Assembly: GCA_007449985.2 (NCBI GenBank)
Contig: VIIQ02000779.1
Location: forward strand, 124,001 to 188,000
Length of the DNA stretch: 64,000 nt
DNA from: Desmodesmus armatus
Lineage: Eukaryota; Chlorophyta; Chlorophyceae; Sphaeropleales; Scenedesmaceae
Reading direction: 5' to 3'
Shown here: in pieces, positions 43,620 to 56,073 of the stretch
Numbering within the stretch: the first letter of the stretch is position 1
Layout of the letters: each line of letters starts with the position of its first letter
Position numbers and translations under genes: made by a program
Notes under the pieces: model-generated
What the model saw: the letters and a program-made list of their open reading frames with translations, nothing else
Database searches by the model: none
Told to the model about the DNA's origin: nothing

Positions 43620-43930
43620 ACACTAGGCCGACGACCCCCTGGCTGGGCCAACCCTGTTTTCATTGACTGGGGTTGGCTGGCCACTCTGACCAAAATGAGA
43701 CTCCGGCTAGGGTGGCCACACCCTGGCCAGACCTAGCCGAGGTTGGCCGCTTGGGGCGGCCATGGCTGACTGTTGCAGCCAAGGCTGGCTAGGGTGGCTG
43801 CCGCCTGGCCATAGCCAAACGTCTGGCAAGGGTGTGGTCAGGGTGCTGGGTATGGCTGGCTAGCTTTTGGCCATGGCTAGCTTCTGCACAGTGCACCATG
43901 GCCTGGCTATGGCCTGGTCACGGCGCTCGA
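43620..43930. repeat. GGCTGGCTAGGG-rich tract
   Basis: Irregular repeats of ggctggctagg, tggccatagcc and similar words, largely self-complementary. A related tract in mostly opposite sense lies at 47050-47240. Confidence 0.6.
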
Positions 43931-46900
43931 ATGTGGCTTCTGTAGGGAGTTTGTGCTGCGTTTGAATGTACTTGCAGCATACTTGTAGTGTACATTTCTG
44001 CTTTCAGAGATGCCATACTGTGTGACTTCAGCAACCAAGACCGTGTAGCCTGCTCACATTGCTTTGCTTCAGCCTGGCAGGAAGAGCAGACATGCTGCAT
44101 GTACACGCTTCGCATTGGCACAGGCACTGCTGTGCTGCCAAGACAATGTGTGCACAGAGCCAAACCAACAGCCACACAATCTTACAGAGAAATCAACATC
44201 CAGCACCTCAAGCAATGTCATGCATACTGTTGCACTTGCACAAGCATTACCCCGTTCTCAACACGGCCCATAAGGGACAACTTGCAGTCAAACATATGCG
44301 GCACTTGTCAACAACAGGTGCACCGCAGACAAAAGCGCACCGGCCTGTACTGCACACCACAGGGTGCATGATCCCCTCTCATTGCAGGCAGCCAAACAGT
44401 GCAACTGCTGCTGGGCCGCACTACAAAGAGAGCTGGGCCGCACTACAAAGAGAGCTTGGTTTCCACTGTAGGCTAAAGCACAGCCAGCAGCGCTGCTGCA
44501 TTGCTGGCAGTCATTGATTTTGACTGTGTGCTTGTGGTCTGGCTCTGCCCTACAAGTCCGCAGAGCCACTGCAACCGCTGGTGCTGCACTGCACGGGTAG
44601 CTGCACTTGGCCCCTGTTGTGCAGGAGCGGGCGTCACTGTCGTAAGGCTCCCGAGCGCCACTCAGCTCCAGGTCCTGCAGGTGGCCAAGCAACCCCACTG
44701 TCGCAGCTCGTTGCTCGCCTGCAAGCAACACAATGCAGAACAAGCAGGCTGTTGCAGAGCTGGTGACCTGCAGACACTGCCAGTATGACGGCCCCAGGCA
44801 AAAGAACTTGCCATGCTGCTGAATGAAGCTGCCACACCCCACATACACTGTTAGTGTTTGGGGAAGGTTCTCACACCAGACTTAGCAGGCCCTAGAGCTA
44901 TGCAAGCACGTTGGTATGTTCGACCCTTGAAGCGCTCATTGCATGACTGTAGGGGAGAAGACGGCAGCAGCAGCAGCAACAACCAGAGACAACAGTTGCC
45001 CTGACAACTTACGGTTGCAGGCATCGATGCAGCATGGCAAGAGTGCAGAAACACACGTCCCGCCTGCAGGATATAACGAAGTGTGTGGCCTTCCCTGAAC
45101 GATGGCAACATAATTCAAGCTGACAGATTGCAACTTGAACTCACCGCTCATCGTGCTGTTGCTCTCAGTTGCCAGCATCCAAGCTTGTGTTGATCCTTGA
45201 TCAGGTCAGAGGCCACACAGCAGCACCTCCTGCACAAATACAGGGCAGCACAAACATACAAGGCCAGTACTGAGCAGCAGCACACGTAGGCACAGTCGTG
45301 GCAGGCTGTGGCTGCACATGCCAGCTGCGCATCGGCTGTGCAGCAGAACAAGACTTAAATGCCTGTGCTTCTGCAACTGTCAGCCTTGCTGAGGAACACG
45401 AGGTTCTGACTGACTCATGGCAAGCCGTGCACATGATCAAAGCACAGCTGTCAGATCAACCACCGTGGCTGAACTCACGCTGCAATTCGCCCAGTCGGTC
45501 AGTCTTCAGCAGATTTTCAGCGACTGCAACGCCCTTGGGCATGTTCTCCATTGCCAGGTACAGGCGCTGCCTCCAGTGTGTGCTCTCTTCTGTTCTCGAT
45601 TACTGCTGCTGCGTGGAGTAGCTGCTGCAGAGGCACAACATCGTCCTACTACCATCCAAGATACTAGACGTGAGTCCATGATAGCGACAACGGACCACAG
45701 CGAGCTGCGAATGAGACGGCAGGACCACCCACCACGTTTGCAACTGCAAGTGCTAGTAATGGCACGCACTGATGATCATAAACCGGACAACAGACCATAG
45801 GACGGAAGGGATTATGACGTAAGAAGCACTGTCTAGCATCAAGACGTTGCCACCCTGACCCCGGTCAGTGTGACAGCCTGGTCAAACACTGCAGAACAGG
45901 CAGCACTTCTGGGGGCAAGCTTGAAAGCTTTGGAGGGTGCGACGTTGCTTGCTTTGTCCTAGAAGACGGCAAGCAAACATGGAAGAGTGCATTGGGGATC
46001 CCAGGAAATTTGCATGAGGTGCGTTCTGCCTGGCCAGGATCCATGGATGCAGTGCCAGCAACTCCAAGCTTGCCTTCAGCCCCGCTCATTCCGTGGTTGT
46101 GTCAGATATAGGCTTCCCTCAATGCAGGGCCCAATGCAGCATTGGCAACTGGCTCACATCCCTTGCAGTGAAAAGACTGCTGCACTGTGCTGCACATGCG
46201 TGCCGCGCTGCACTCTGCAGAGTGCAGCTGCACTGAGCACAATGACCCCAAAAACCCAACAGAAACAGTGTCAAGAACAATGACAGCTTTCCAGGTGACA
46301 TCTACGGTGGGTCACGACAGCAAAAGGGCAATACGCGCAGCTTCTCGGCAGGACATGCACTCACATGTGCATGTACATGCACCCTTCCCTGCATGCCCCC
46401 CCCCCCCACCTATTGTGGTGAGTACCAAGTTTTTGGCATGCCCTTTTGCCTGTCAGTGTAGTCACTGCCAAAAGTACTGATGGGTGTGCACAGCAGGTTT
46501 GCCTGAACCAAAGTTTAGTGATTATACAGTCCAACAGCAGGAGTGCTGTTACTGTGCGTGAGTAGATACTGTGCCACAGTGTTGGGCCACAGGGCAGACC
46601 CAATGGATGCTATGTGCACATAGCAACCTGCAGCGGCTGTAGTTGAGTGCATATACCGCGCGGTGTGACGCACAGTAGCACTGTGCAGGTTGGGGCCATG
46701 CAACACCAGAATCCATGTTTGACTGGCTGGCCTTGATGCTGGTAGGCTACCTACCTTGAGCCTTGCCGCGTTCAAACCCCATGCCCAGTGAGCTTAGCTA
46801 TGGTGTCACCTTTTTGTAATGTTCAGATACCCAGCCTCTGCAGAACACACTTTATGTGAAATTCTGCATGTGTGCCACCGTCATGTGATGCCCCCTCTCA

Positions 46901-47049
46901 CGCCCTGCTGGTGGTGCCACCCGTGGCATGCTGTATGACGGGACATGAACACTCCTAAGCCAACCCACACCAGCACAGACTATATAGCACCACACACTGA
47001 CAGCAGCAAGACAGTAGACTATGCAAATGGAGCCTTTGTGGTCCGCCTG

Positions 47050-47240
47050 CCACCTGGTCACCTCCTAGTCAAGGCTGGCCAGCCCGCAGCTAGGGGGTGG
47101 CCAGCCCCGTGGGGGCTGGCTGGAACCTAGCCAGCCTGGCCAAGGGCTAGCCAGTGGTGGTGCCCTAGCCGAGGGCTAGCTGACCCCTAGCCAGAGGACC
47201 TGGCTAGGGGCAAACCTAGCCGAGCCAGGGGTCCGTCGGC
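47050..47240. repeat. CTAGCCAGCC-rich tract
   Basis: Irregular repeats of ctagccagcctggcc and ggctagccag able to fold on themselves. The composition matches the tract at 43620-43930, about 3.4 kb away. Confidence 0.6.
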
Positions 47241-47636
47241 CTAGTGGAGAGCGGGACAAGTTGATCTGGGCATGCTATTGCCACCCAGCGGCCCCAGGGT
47301 CGGCCCCAGGCAAGATTCATGTTGTGCCGTTGATCAACAAGACAGCGCTTGCATCATTGCGAGATGCCTTCTTGTAGCCTATATGTGCGGCACAAGGTTT
47401 GGTGCTGTTGCTGGGAGCGGAGAAGGTGGTCTCTGGCTGGTGGAAATGCCTGTCATGCACGACCTCCTGCCAGATGCCCAGCTCACAAGCACACACCTAC
47501 AGAGTTACAAGGGGACATCAGAGCTTGCTGTACCCTTCTTCAAGACATTCCTCCAAACCTCCTGACAACTGGAGCTCGTAAACCCTTCGCTTCAGCCAGC
47601 TCCTGACAAGCCACAGCTAGACTACGCAGGCACTAG

Positions 47637-48074
47637 TGTAGTGCAGGGTCACTGCACAGTGTAGGTATGGTGTCAGCAGGGTTCTAGCTGTACCCTACTG
47701 TCACCTGGCCCAGGGTGCCTATACCTGCCAGCCTGTGCAGTGCACCTTGATCGGGTGATTGTTGTCAACAACACTGTCTGGTCCACATTCTCGGTTCTGT
47801 TTCGTGTTTCGGTTCTGTTGCCATCGTCGAAGTTACGTGGCTGCCTTTGTCGCTGTACATCTGTTTGGTCTCTGAGTTCCTTCTAATCGAACACGTGCGT
47901 ATTACTGGGGGGAACTACGGGTGTGTCAGGTTTGAGCCCGCATGTGTGTACAACACACTGTGAAGGGCCAGGTTCAGGTCAATGTGCTGACAGTGTCATG
48001 CACTTGGAAAGGATGTGCCGCCCAAAAGTGGTGTGCGTCGTCCAAAACAACGCGGTAACAATCCTCGCGCTACA
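47637..48074 (+). mobile_element. 438-bp element with the termini of the gypsy-pol element
   Basis: It is made of 252 bp equal to the left end of the 4.55-kb element (about three differences), 31 bp of unique sequence (47889-47919) and 155 bp equal to its right end. It begins TGTAG, ends CTACA and is flanked by CTAG on both sides (47633-47636 and 48075-48078). The paralogous site at 57271-57274 has a single CTAG without the element. It is either a solo LTR or an internally deleted non-autonomous derivative. Confidence 0.9.
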
Positions 48075-48078
48075 CTAG

Positions 48079-49081
48079 CAGGGCCTGGCAGCAACATGCG
48101 TTGGAACACAGGCCGAGGGTAACAGCTGAGCAGACGTCGCTGTTAGCAGGCACATCACGTCTGCCAAGAAGCAGCCCGTATGGGGCCTTACATATGAAAC
48201 TACAGTCTTCTGCAACTCTGCATCAAATACTCTCACAATCTGTGTGTGAACATATGCTGTCATGATGCAAGGGGATGCAATGACAAGGGTCAAATGCATG
48301 TGCTGTCATGGTGCAGGGAGATGCGTTGACACGGGCCAAACGAGGGTGTCAACATCCAACTTACGTGGCATGCATGACATGCTGAAGCTCCCAGTGGTTC
48401 CCATCACAATGAGGGACGCCCAATGTGCCTCATGAGGACTGTGAAACAGACACCTGAGCTCAGGTGTAACACTAGCAGTATTGGCAATACTGCTGGTGTT
48501 ACTTCCTGTCCAAAGCTGCACTGTTCAAACACCGCACTTGAAAGGTGCACCATGCAGAGTTTGATGTGACCCCACGGGCACAACTGTATGCATCAGAGCT
48601 ACAAATTCTGCGACGTGCTATGTTTTTAATGCTGAGTTCATACAAACCCATACATGCACAACTTTACGGCACAGCACACATGCACGTTTCACAAAGTCTG
48701 TACAGACACATGTGTCACACGCCTGCGGCTTGACACCCCATCCCCAGGTTCTGCAAGTGCACTCTCAGCTTCACACTTGCAGGTGAAAAAAAGCGGAACG
48801 GTGCCCTTTCCTAGACGAAAAGGCTAGGAAGACAAGGGCAGGGTTAGGAACCAGCTCAGCTAGAAACTAGGCATCCCCAGCCAATTTTGACCCTTGGAAA
48901 AACCCCAGTCTGTCCGTAGGGTTGGATGGCTCCGGACCTTGCAAGCCAGCGGTTGCTGTGGGACGCTCATGAGCGTCCCACCGTACCCAGTGATCACTGA
49001 GTACGGTGCTCAGCTTACTGTACAGACGCTAGTGTCAAGACTGTCACCACGGCTGCAGCTGCTAGCCATGGTGTGCAGGCG
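48079..49081. other. region downstream of BBE-like gene 1
   Basis: It resembles 57.27-58.1 kb (the second duplication copy) and holds two units of the 52-bp repeat at about 48245-48345. Minus-strand frames with hydrophobic stretches are seen in both copies, but no gene is supported. Confidence 0.5.
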
Positions 49082-52000
49082 TCACAAGGAGAGTGCAGGC
49101 TGCACAGTGAAGGGCTTGGAAAATACACCCTCAGGATCCCATTTGGTCTTGATCTGCAACAGCAGCAGCACAGCAGGTGCCACGTGGGCGTCAGCACAGC
49201 AGTACCGGTATGGCTGGGCGGCAGAGGTATACCGTTGTCTGAGACATTTGCACATGACACACGGCAATCCATTGGGAGTGAGGGCGGGTTGACTGGCAGT
49301 CAAACCTGGCGTGAGGCATGTATGCACTGCAAGTCATGAGCAAGGTCCGTCTCACTGTAAGCAAGTCGCTAGTAGCCACACACACCTGCTGCAAGCGCTC
49401 ATAGTTTGGGCCCCAATAGGCAGCCTCGTAGTCTGACACCTGCTCTGTTTGGTAGTTGGTGTCTGCATGGGCACAAACAGCAAAGGCAGGGGGGCAGAGT
49501 GAGTGAGAGAGCGAGGCTGAGTAAGTAGGGTTATGGAGATCCACTTTCCAGAAATCTCATTGGTATGCAGTGCACACGCGTTTATATGGCATGTCCAGCA
49601 TGCCAGGTTTTCAGACACCCACCTGCCGTTCCCAGCCCGACCCATATTTCATAAGAGGGATGAGGGAGACTACTGCCAACCGCCACATGCATGCTCTTGG
49701 AAACGACTGCAGAACTAGTGCGCTGTTCGGATGCTGCATCACCTAAATGATTAACGAGGCATGAGCAGGCAGTCAGGGCTGCACGTGCCAGGCATATTAG
49801 GCAGTGTCACTGACAGGTTTAATAACACTGCCCCTGCCCCCGGCCCCGGTCCCGTATCCGCACCCCCGCCCCCGCCCTCCACAGGTGTCCATGTGACTCA
49901 CATGCAGCCCTTGCAACGTCCTCACCAAGCGAGCGGTACAGCGCCCTGCACTCGCACAACAAGCAGCACGATACAGCTGGTCAGGGTCAACACACAGTGT
50001 CTTGACAGTTCTTCTTGTGGACGCAGCATGTATGACCAGGGCCCATTTTGATGCTGAATATGTGTGATAACAGCTGACTGAACCATGCACATAACAATCA
50101 CACGCAAGTGCCACCAGTATCATCACAATATCAGGCCCTGCACAATCCACACCCAAAAACAGTTTCCAGTTCCAGCCCAAACCTACCCTAGGTACGCTGC
50201 CTGCACCACCTGTATCGCCTTGACCAGGGCCGCAGGGGACATGTCAGGGGTACGCAGCCGCAGCCAAGGCAACTCCAGACGGTACATTTCCTTTAATGTC
50301 ACTCCATCAGCCTCATACATGCCGCTTGGCAATGCTGCAGAGAAGCAAAGGGGCGAAAGTGCTTTGCGCCAGGGGTAGGCTGTTGCTGAGGGAGCCACTG
50401 TTGCCACTGCACCGCCCAGTAGGTGGTTCCAACCTGGCTTTCCCACGAGATGCTTCAGGGCAAAGCAGTAGTATGTGCCTTCTGGATCCTCTTGTAGCTG
50501 CTGCAGCAGTTGCTGTGCGTCTCCCGACCTGGTGCACATGCAGAACATGAACACAGTGTCAACACTATGTTGTGAGTGAGGTGTGAAACATGCAGGGGGT
50601 GTGATGACCGTCGTTGGTTGGCAGGAAGGCGCGCTGCTATTACAGTACAGTACAGTACAGTACAGTACAGTACAGTAACTGGGGACAGAGTCCCAACCTC
50701 GGCACTAGCCAGCGAGCCAGGGGCTCATGAGGGTGCCCCCGAAGGGCCTGTCGTACCCCAATTGTCAAGTCCACCAGTCATACCGTCACGGTCGTGCAGG
50801 CTGCAGCAATCAGCACTACAGTGCAGCACATTCAGTAATTGGGACACAGAGTCCCAACCTCGGCACTAGCCAGCGAGCCAGGGGCTCATGAGGGTGCCCC
50901 CGAAGGGCCTGTCATACCCCAATTGTCAAGTCCACCAGTAATACCGTCACGGTCGTGCAGGCTGCAGCAATCAGCACTACAGTGCAGCACATTCAGTAAT
51001 TGGGACACAGAGTCCCAACCTTGGCACTAGCCAGCGAGCCAAGGGCTCATGAGGATGCCCACGGGGCCTTCAACTTGTCATACCCCAGTCTCGCAGGTCA
51101 TGACCAGGTCTGATCAGGGATGAGGGTGATCGAAGTCACCACCAAGCCAGTCATCAATTTCTAGCATCACCTCTAACTTACACGGTTTAAGGTTGAAGGT
51201 TTAAGGGTTAAGGGTTCAATCCTAAACCATTACCCTAAACCTGAAACCCTAACCCTAAACCTGAACCCCTAAACCCCCTCACCCTTTGGTAGTACAACGT
51301 GGGTCATTTGACACCGCCGCCAGAGACTCCCACGTTGCCACGTCCAAAGCCGGCAGCAGTCGGCAGCCTCTGTTCATTGCATATATCTGCCAGATGTCAC
51401 CGATCCCAATGTTGATGGGGGAGGCAGGCTGTGCTGCTAGCGCCTTGTAGCGGTTTAGTGTGCTGATGTCTCTGCAGGTCTTGCCAAGCCCTAAACCATA
51501 GGATGAGGCATGTGTGACGTATTCCACGTGTGATATGCTCTCTGGAGCCTTGCTTGCAACAGACTCGCATTCCCTCTGGTGACAGCACGGCGGGACAAAG
51601 GCACAAGTAAGAGGTACTGTCTCGCCTGCAAACAAGCTGGGAGTTGCTGGGGCAACTAAGCATGGCGTAGGATGCCTGCTGCAGGGGCGCTAAGGGTATC
51701 TGCTGTGTCCCCATGCGCACTGTGTCCCCATGCACACTGTGACATGTCAAGCCTACAAGGCGTCACAACAACACTCCTAGTCAATCCAACTGATGCCGAG
51801 AACACATCTGAATCTAAATAAAAGATTTGTCGTAAAGAGCAAACACCAGCAAAGGAAGGCGCCACTGGCACTCACATTTATCATCGCTTCGTAATAGTTG
51901 GAGAATGTCCCCACTGTGACACCAACAGCAGGCATGCCAGGAATGCTTGACGATTGCAGCGCCAGTGGCGGCTGATTGAGGTGGGCTCGACTCAGCACAG

Positions 52001-52104
52001 CTGAGGAAGGCACCGAGGGCTCTAGCCAAGCAGGGTTTAGCATGCCTCCTTGAGTGAGCATGTGCAGGGCTGTGCTGACGCGCCCCACAAAATAGACCTG
52101 CAGT

Positions 52105-52203
<99 letters not shown>

Positions 52204-55200
52204 CAGGAAGCAAGCGGCAGAAATCAGGCAGGGAATGACGGTGACAGTTGATGGCCAAGTAACATGTGAGTATGAGGGTTTTAGCTCCCAACAATGCAGT
52301 TGAGGGGACAAGACAGCAGCTTGCGTGTGGATCAGGGCTTGGGCGGCATTAACACAGGCATGCACTCACGTTGAAGCCACCTAGTGATGCGCCACCACCA
52401 GCGAAGCGGAGGGACGTCTGTTGATCACAAGATGCCAAGGGGTGCGGCGGCCGAGGTCAGGAAAGTAACAAAACGTTCAAACACACAAACGTTGCGGCTG
52501 TCTCGTTCAAGCATCAAGTGCTTGCCATCATGCAGATCAAGCAGTAGGCTCACGTCTAGCATATGTGTGTTGGGCACAGTGGCTGACGTCGGCCAGGCAT
52601 GCAAGCAGGTTCCGCAACCACCCTAACAAGAAAGACTCGGGTTGAGTGCTGACAGGAGATATTGCAGGATAGCTCAGACAGAACGGCCAAACAGCACACA
52701 GTTATGCACCGCAACCTATGCGGACGCCATTGTTGGTGATACCGTGGCTGCACCAAGCCTGGAAATACTTGTATCCAACATGTGGACAGTAGCAGCAAAG
52801 CCCATCATTCATTTCTTACCTGATTGCTGAGGAAGAAGTCTTGCACCCGAAGCATAGATGGAACGGCTGCTGCAGCATTGTATGAAACCTGCAGATGCAG
52901 TTGATAATCCGGTACGTGAGTCACCATGGAAGAACCCTGGGTCCCAACTTGCATTGTTCCAAAAGCACCCACACACGTACGTCCATGATCCATGCTCAGT
53001 GGGATGTGCCGAGTACCGCCTACGAGTGAGACACGCAGTCCTTCCACGCCCCAAACAAGCCAACAAGCCTGGTCAAGGCTTCGTCCCTGCCACCCACCTC
53101 AATGCGCGAGACTGGGTCAGCCCCCAGGTCATGTACCTTGACTGTCCATCGAGTGACAATGCCCAGGCCGCCTCCCCCACCACATGAGGCCCACAGAAGG
53201 TCACTGTGCTGCTCGCTGCTGGCTACAACAACCTCGCCGGCGTAGGTCACCAACTCCACCGCAACCTGCTCCAGCATCAGAACAACCAGCGCACGTTGTC
53301 TTTTTAGCAGTCAACTGAACCGGCTGTGACTGCATGAAATATGGCGACTTCAACTGCCTTGGCCGGGTGCTGCACCTTCTGACGGAGGCATGTATGTGTC
53401 CTGGACCTGCATGCTGCTGGCAAGCAGCTTATAGCAGAACGTATGCCCAGCAGTTGCCCCTCACCAGTTGGTCGCAGGCCAGTCCAAACATGCGTGACAG
53501 GTCACCCATGCCTCCTCCCAACAGGTAGCCTGCAGGTTCACCAGGCATGAGTACAATGAGCCTCAATCCTACACCTGCCGCATTCTTTCAACAATGCCAA
53601 CACCCGACATGCAATCCCCAACAGCCAGACTGCATTCGAGCTGCTTCGTGCACACCTAATGCATGTGCGTCGGCTGATGGTGCGGCAGCCACAGTGTGCA
53701 GCAGTGCCACACATGCTGCAATTGGACGCGCCGCCATGTCTTGGGCAGGTAGTCCGATGAATAAATCTCATTTTGGCTGGGCGTAGCGTAACTGGGCGTA
53801 GAACTATGCTACACAGCAACCAGACTGATTCCGCAGGCAAGAACCTTCAGTCTGGAAGTATCTAGATTCATTTGAAGCAAATGGCAGACTTATGACATGA
53901 TCCATGACTAATATTGACCTTTGACATCCCTGCCTTGACACTCTGTGCTGGACAGCTTGCAGCTGTCCAGCAGACATGTATCCCACAGCAGCCCCCTGTA
54001 TCCTCGCACACGTAGCACAACATGGGAGCCTCCTACAACACAAACAAATGGCTGTACATATACAGCGCTGAGTATTTTCCCTTGCCACCGAGCCACACTC
54101 CCTGGCCCTCGTCCCTCACCTGACACTCCTACACTTGGGCACTGCCCCACCACAGCGCCGGCAGAGGTGTAGCCCTGCGCATGCAGCTGTGAGAGCAGCA
54201 GTGCATTCGTGTTGCCAGGGCCAATCTGGGCGGTCAACACACTACCCTCTCGACCCACAACCGCCACCTGCAGCACACAAGACACCGCAGCACTACTGTC
54301 ATGACATGTCTGTGATGACACACGGTGGATCGAGCGTTCTATATGCAAGCTAGAGGTACTGTTGCTGCGCAAAGTGTATGATGCCACAGGCGGGGTGGTT
54401 GCAAGGCAGCACAGCAATGGCCGCATATGCTGCACCACCCCAAGGCCCAGAGGTTCCTTGCCATGTCAGCTGACACTGGCAACAAGACCAGCACTGCCAG
54501 TGGCCCAATGTGTTTTGCTGTGCAGTTGATTTTGCACAACATGATGTGGGCCTCAAGGGGCTGTGTGATAGGGCTGTGGCACTGCAGCTCCCTGAAGCGG
54601 CGCACCCCCAGGCAGCTGACCTGTGTCATGTTGCTGGTGTCAACCACCATGAAGCCTGACACCACACTCCAGCCCTCAAAGCTGTGCCGCCCGCCAGCAA
54701 CAGTCACCTGGAGGGTCACACAGTGAGGGGCCGGTTACCATATAATGCGAGAGATTTTGCCGGGATGCGGCTTTCCGCTAACCGCTGGCAATGGGGTCGT
54801 CATAAAGTGCTGACACCCTAAGTCTGTGCCTGTGTAGGCCGATAGACAGTGTGGTGCTAGCGCGAACCTCTCAGTCACAACATCAATCGGCGGCCTGGCT
54901 GGCTGACTGTGATTCCTAGGCCACAACAGAGTCGAAGGGTACCCACGGCTGAAGCCGTCTTGAAATGCTGGCTAATCTGCGTCACTGGCAGTGGAGCTTT
55001 ATGACAGCACAGCCCTCGTGCACATTACCTGCACATTGCTGGCATACGCGCACTTCACCGCTGCCTGCACGTCTGCTGTGTTGTGCGCATAGACTACTGC
55101 TGCTGGGCTGCGCTGGTGCTGAGAGCTGACAAGCCTGTGGCAAACAACAGCCAGCACAGGAAAACACTTATATCATCAAATTCAGCAGCAACAGCAGCGA

Positions 55201-55869
55201 ATGCACAGCGCTTGACCACGAGTCGACGTATGGATGATGATGCCAGTATGTGTGTACTGCCAGTGTGTTCTTCCTGAGCAGGGGCAGGAGTTACAGCCGC
55301 TGCTGCGTGTCATGCTCTCTGGACGCTGATCAGAACAGCCAGGAGTCTATGACTACAGCTTTGACAGCACACTCAAATGGCCGGTTCATGCACATTTACC
55401 TGCTTGCATATGCATAGGGCGCTGATCCAGGCCAGACAACCTTCTGGTCGGTGTTGAGCGGGAATACTGTACAGGTGGGGGCACAGCCAGCAGAAAAGCA
55501 TATGATGAGGAGCCACAACAGCATGATACTGCATCATCATCAGCAGCAGCAGCAGGAGCTGAACCGGCAGCAGCACCAGAAGCAGGACGGCCGCAAAGCA
55601 GTGGCAACCGGCAGCTGCTGGTGATCATGTTGTGCTCCCCTACTCTTGCTGTGCAACCAAAGGAAAGGTAGCATCCCACACTAACCAGCCAGTCGGTGGT
55701 CAGTTTCCGCAGCATGCTTGCATGTTTGTCCATTGCAAATTGAGTCGAAACAGAGCTCTGCACTGCATACCTGATTTGAGGCAGGAAGCAAAGTTCTCCG
55801 TCCTTTGCTGATCATGAGGAGTGCTTGTTGGGCACTCATTGTAGAAACATGCATAAAGCAGACGGCTAC

Positions 55870-55908
<39 letters not shown>

Positions 55909-56014
55909 GGCTGCTGCTGGCGGCTGTAGTGAAGGCCTGGTGAGCACATGTAGTGCTGGTTGACAGCACTGCAGCTAGAAAAACAGTGAGAAGCTGCCCT
56001 GCATGGATCGCCAT
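49082..56014 (-). CDS. berberine-bridge-enzyme-like FAD-linked oxidase, gene 1
   Basis: Sixteen exons join in frame without errors to 718 residues: 56014-55771, 55466-55400, 55125-55029, 54707-54621, 54267-54120, 53529-53465, 53265-53098, 52888-52820, 52622-52554, 52417-52370, 52097-51876, 51620-51283, 50528-50187, 49945-49902, 49462-49386, 49153-49082. Such enzymes oxidise alcohols, amines or sugars with O2, using FAD. A signal peptide (MAIHAGQLLTVFLAAVLS) suggests a secreted or vacuolar enzyme, followed by a Ser run coded by CTG-type repeats. The FAD-binding fold shows AGGRHSFEGWS with His144, and GQCPSVGVSG with Cys208, the two residues that bind flavin covalently in BBE. Later come CGGGGGLGIVTRW and the C-terminal BBE motif YWGPNYERLQQ...KWDPEGVF. 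The substrate is unknown. Exon 12 uses the second of two nearby AGs (gcaggcgag), as required by phase. Confidence 0.88.
50641..50677. repeat. (TACAG)n microsatellite
   Basis: About seven tandem tacag units in intron 12 of BBE-like gene 1. Confidence 0.9.
50684..51040. repeat. 161-bp tandem repeat, about 2.2 copies
   Basis: gagtcccaacctcggcacta recurs at 161-bp steps (tccc at 50691, 50852 and 51013) in intron 12 of BBE-like gene 1. It is absent from the short matching intron of gene 2 (60308-60549). Confidence 0.9.
51188..51282. repeat. telomere-like interstitial repeat
   Basis: Degenerate ttaaggt/ttaaggg units are followed by ccctaaac, ccctaac and ccctaaac units in the opposite sense, so two telomere-like blocks meet. 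The block ends at the donor of exon 12 of BBE-like gene 1. Confidence 0.65.
52107..52202. repeat. (CAG)32 next to a splice acceptor
   Basis: Thirty-two perfect CAG units (CTG on the gene strand) end nine bases from the exon 11 acceptor of BBE-like gene 1. The paralogous site near 61338 has only two units. Confidence 0.97.
55872..55909. repeat. CTG/CAG run coding for serine
   Basis: On the gene strand this run is read as AGC codons and gives the poly-Ser stretch after the signal peptide of BBE-like protein 1. Confidence 0.9.
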
Positions 56015-56021
56015 GTCTCCT

Positions 56022-56071
<50 letters not shown>
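56022..56071. repeat. (CAG)17 in the 5' leader of BBE-like gene 1
   Basis: About seventeen perfect units lie directly upstream of the start codon at 56014, read as CTG on the gene strand. Confidence 0.95.

Positions 56072-56073
<2 letters not shown>

Larger units (their letters stand above)
42852..47632. other. long gene-poor stretch
   Basis: No gene is supported in 4.8 kb on either strand. Notable items are an inverted repeat tgaccgtcat...atgacggtca near 43371-43398 beside a tgacgtca palindrome, and the two CTAGCC-rich tracts listed separately. The right-hand 250 bp are similar to 57.08-57.27 kb and belong to the BBE segmental duplication. Confidence 0.6.

Noticed and set aside
47637..48074. 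Certain call of a solo LTR
   Set aside because: The only long relative in the window has no LTRs, so a deletion derivative is equally possible. The neutral name is kept.
52037..52365. Poly-Cys/poly-Ala frames at 52.1-52.2 kb
   Set aside because: Translation of (CTG)32 in an intron, not a protein.
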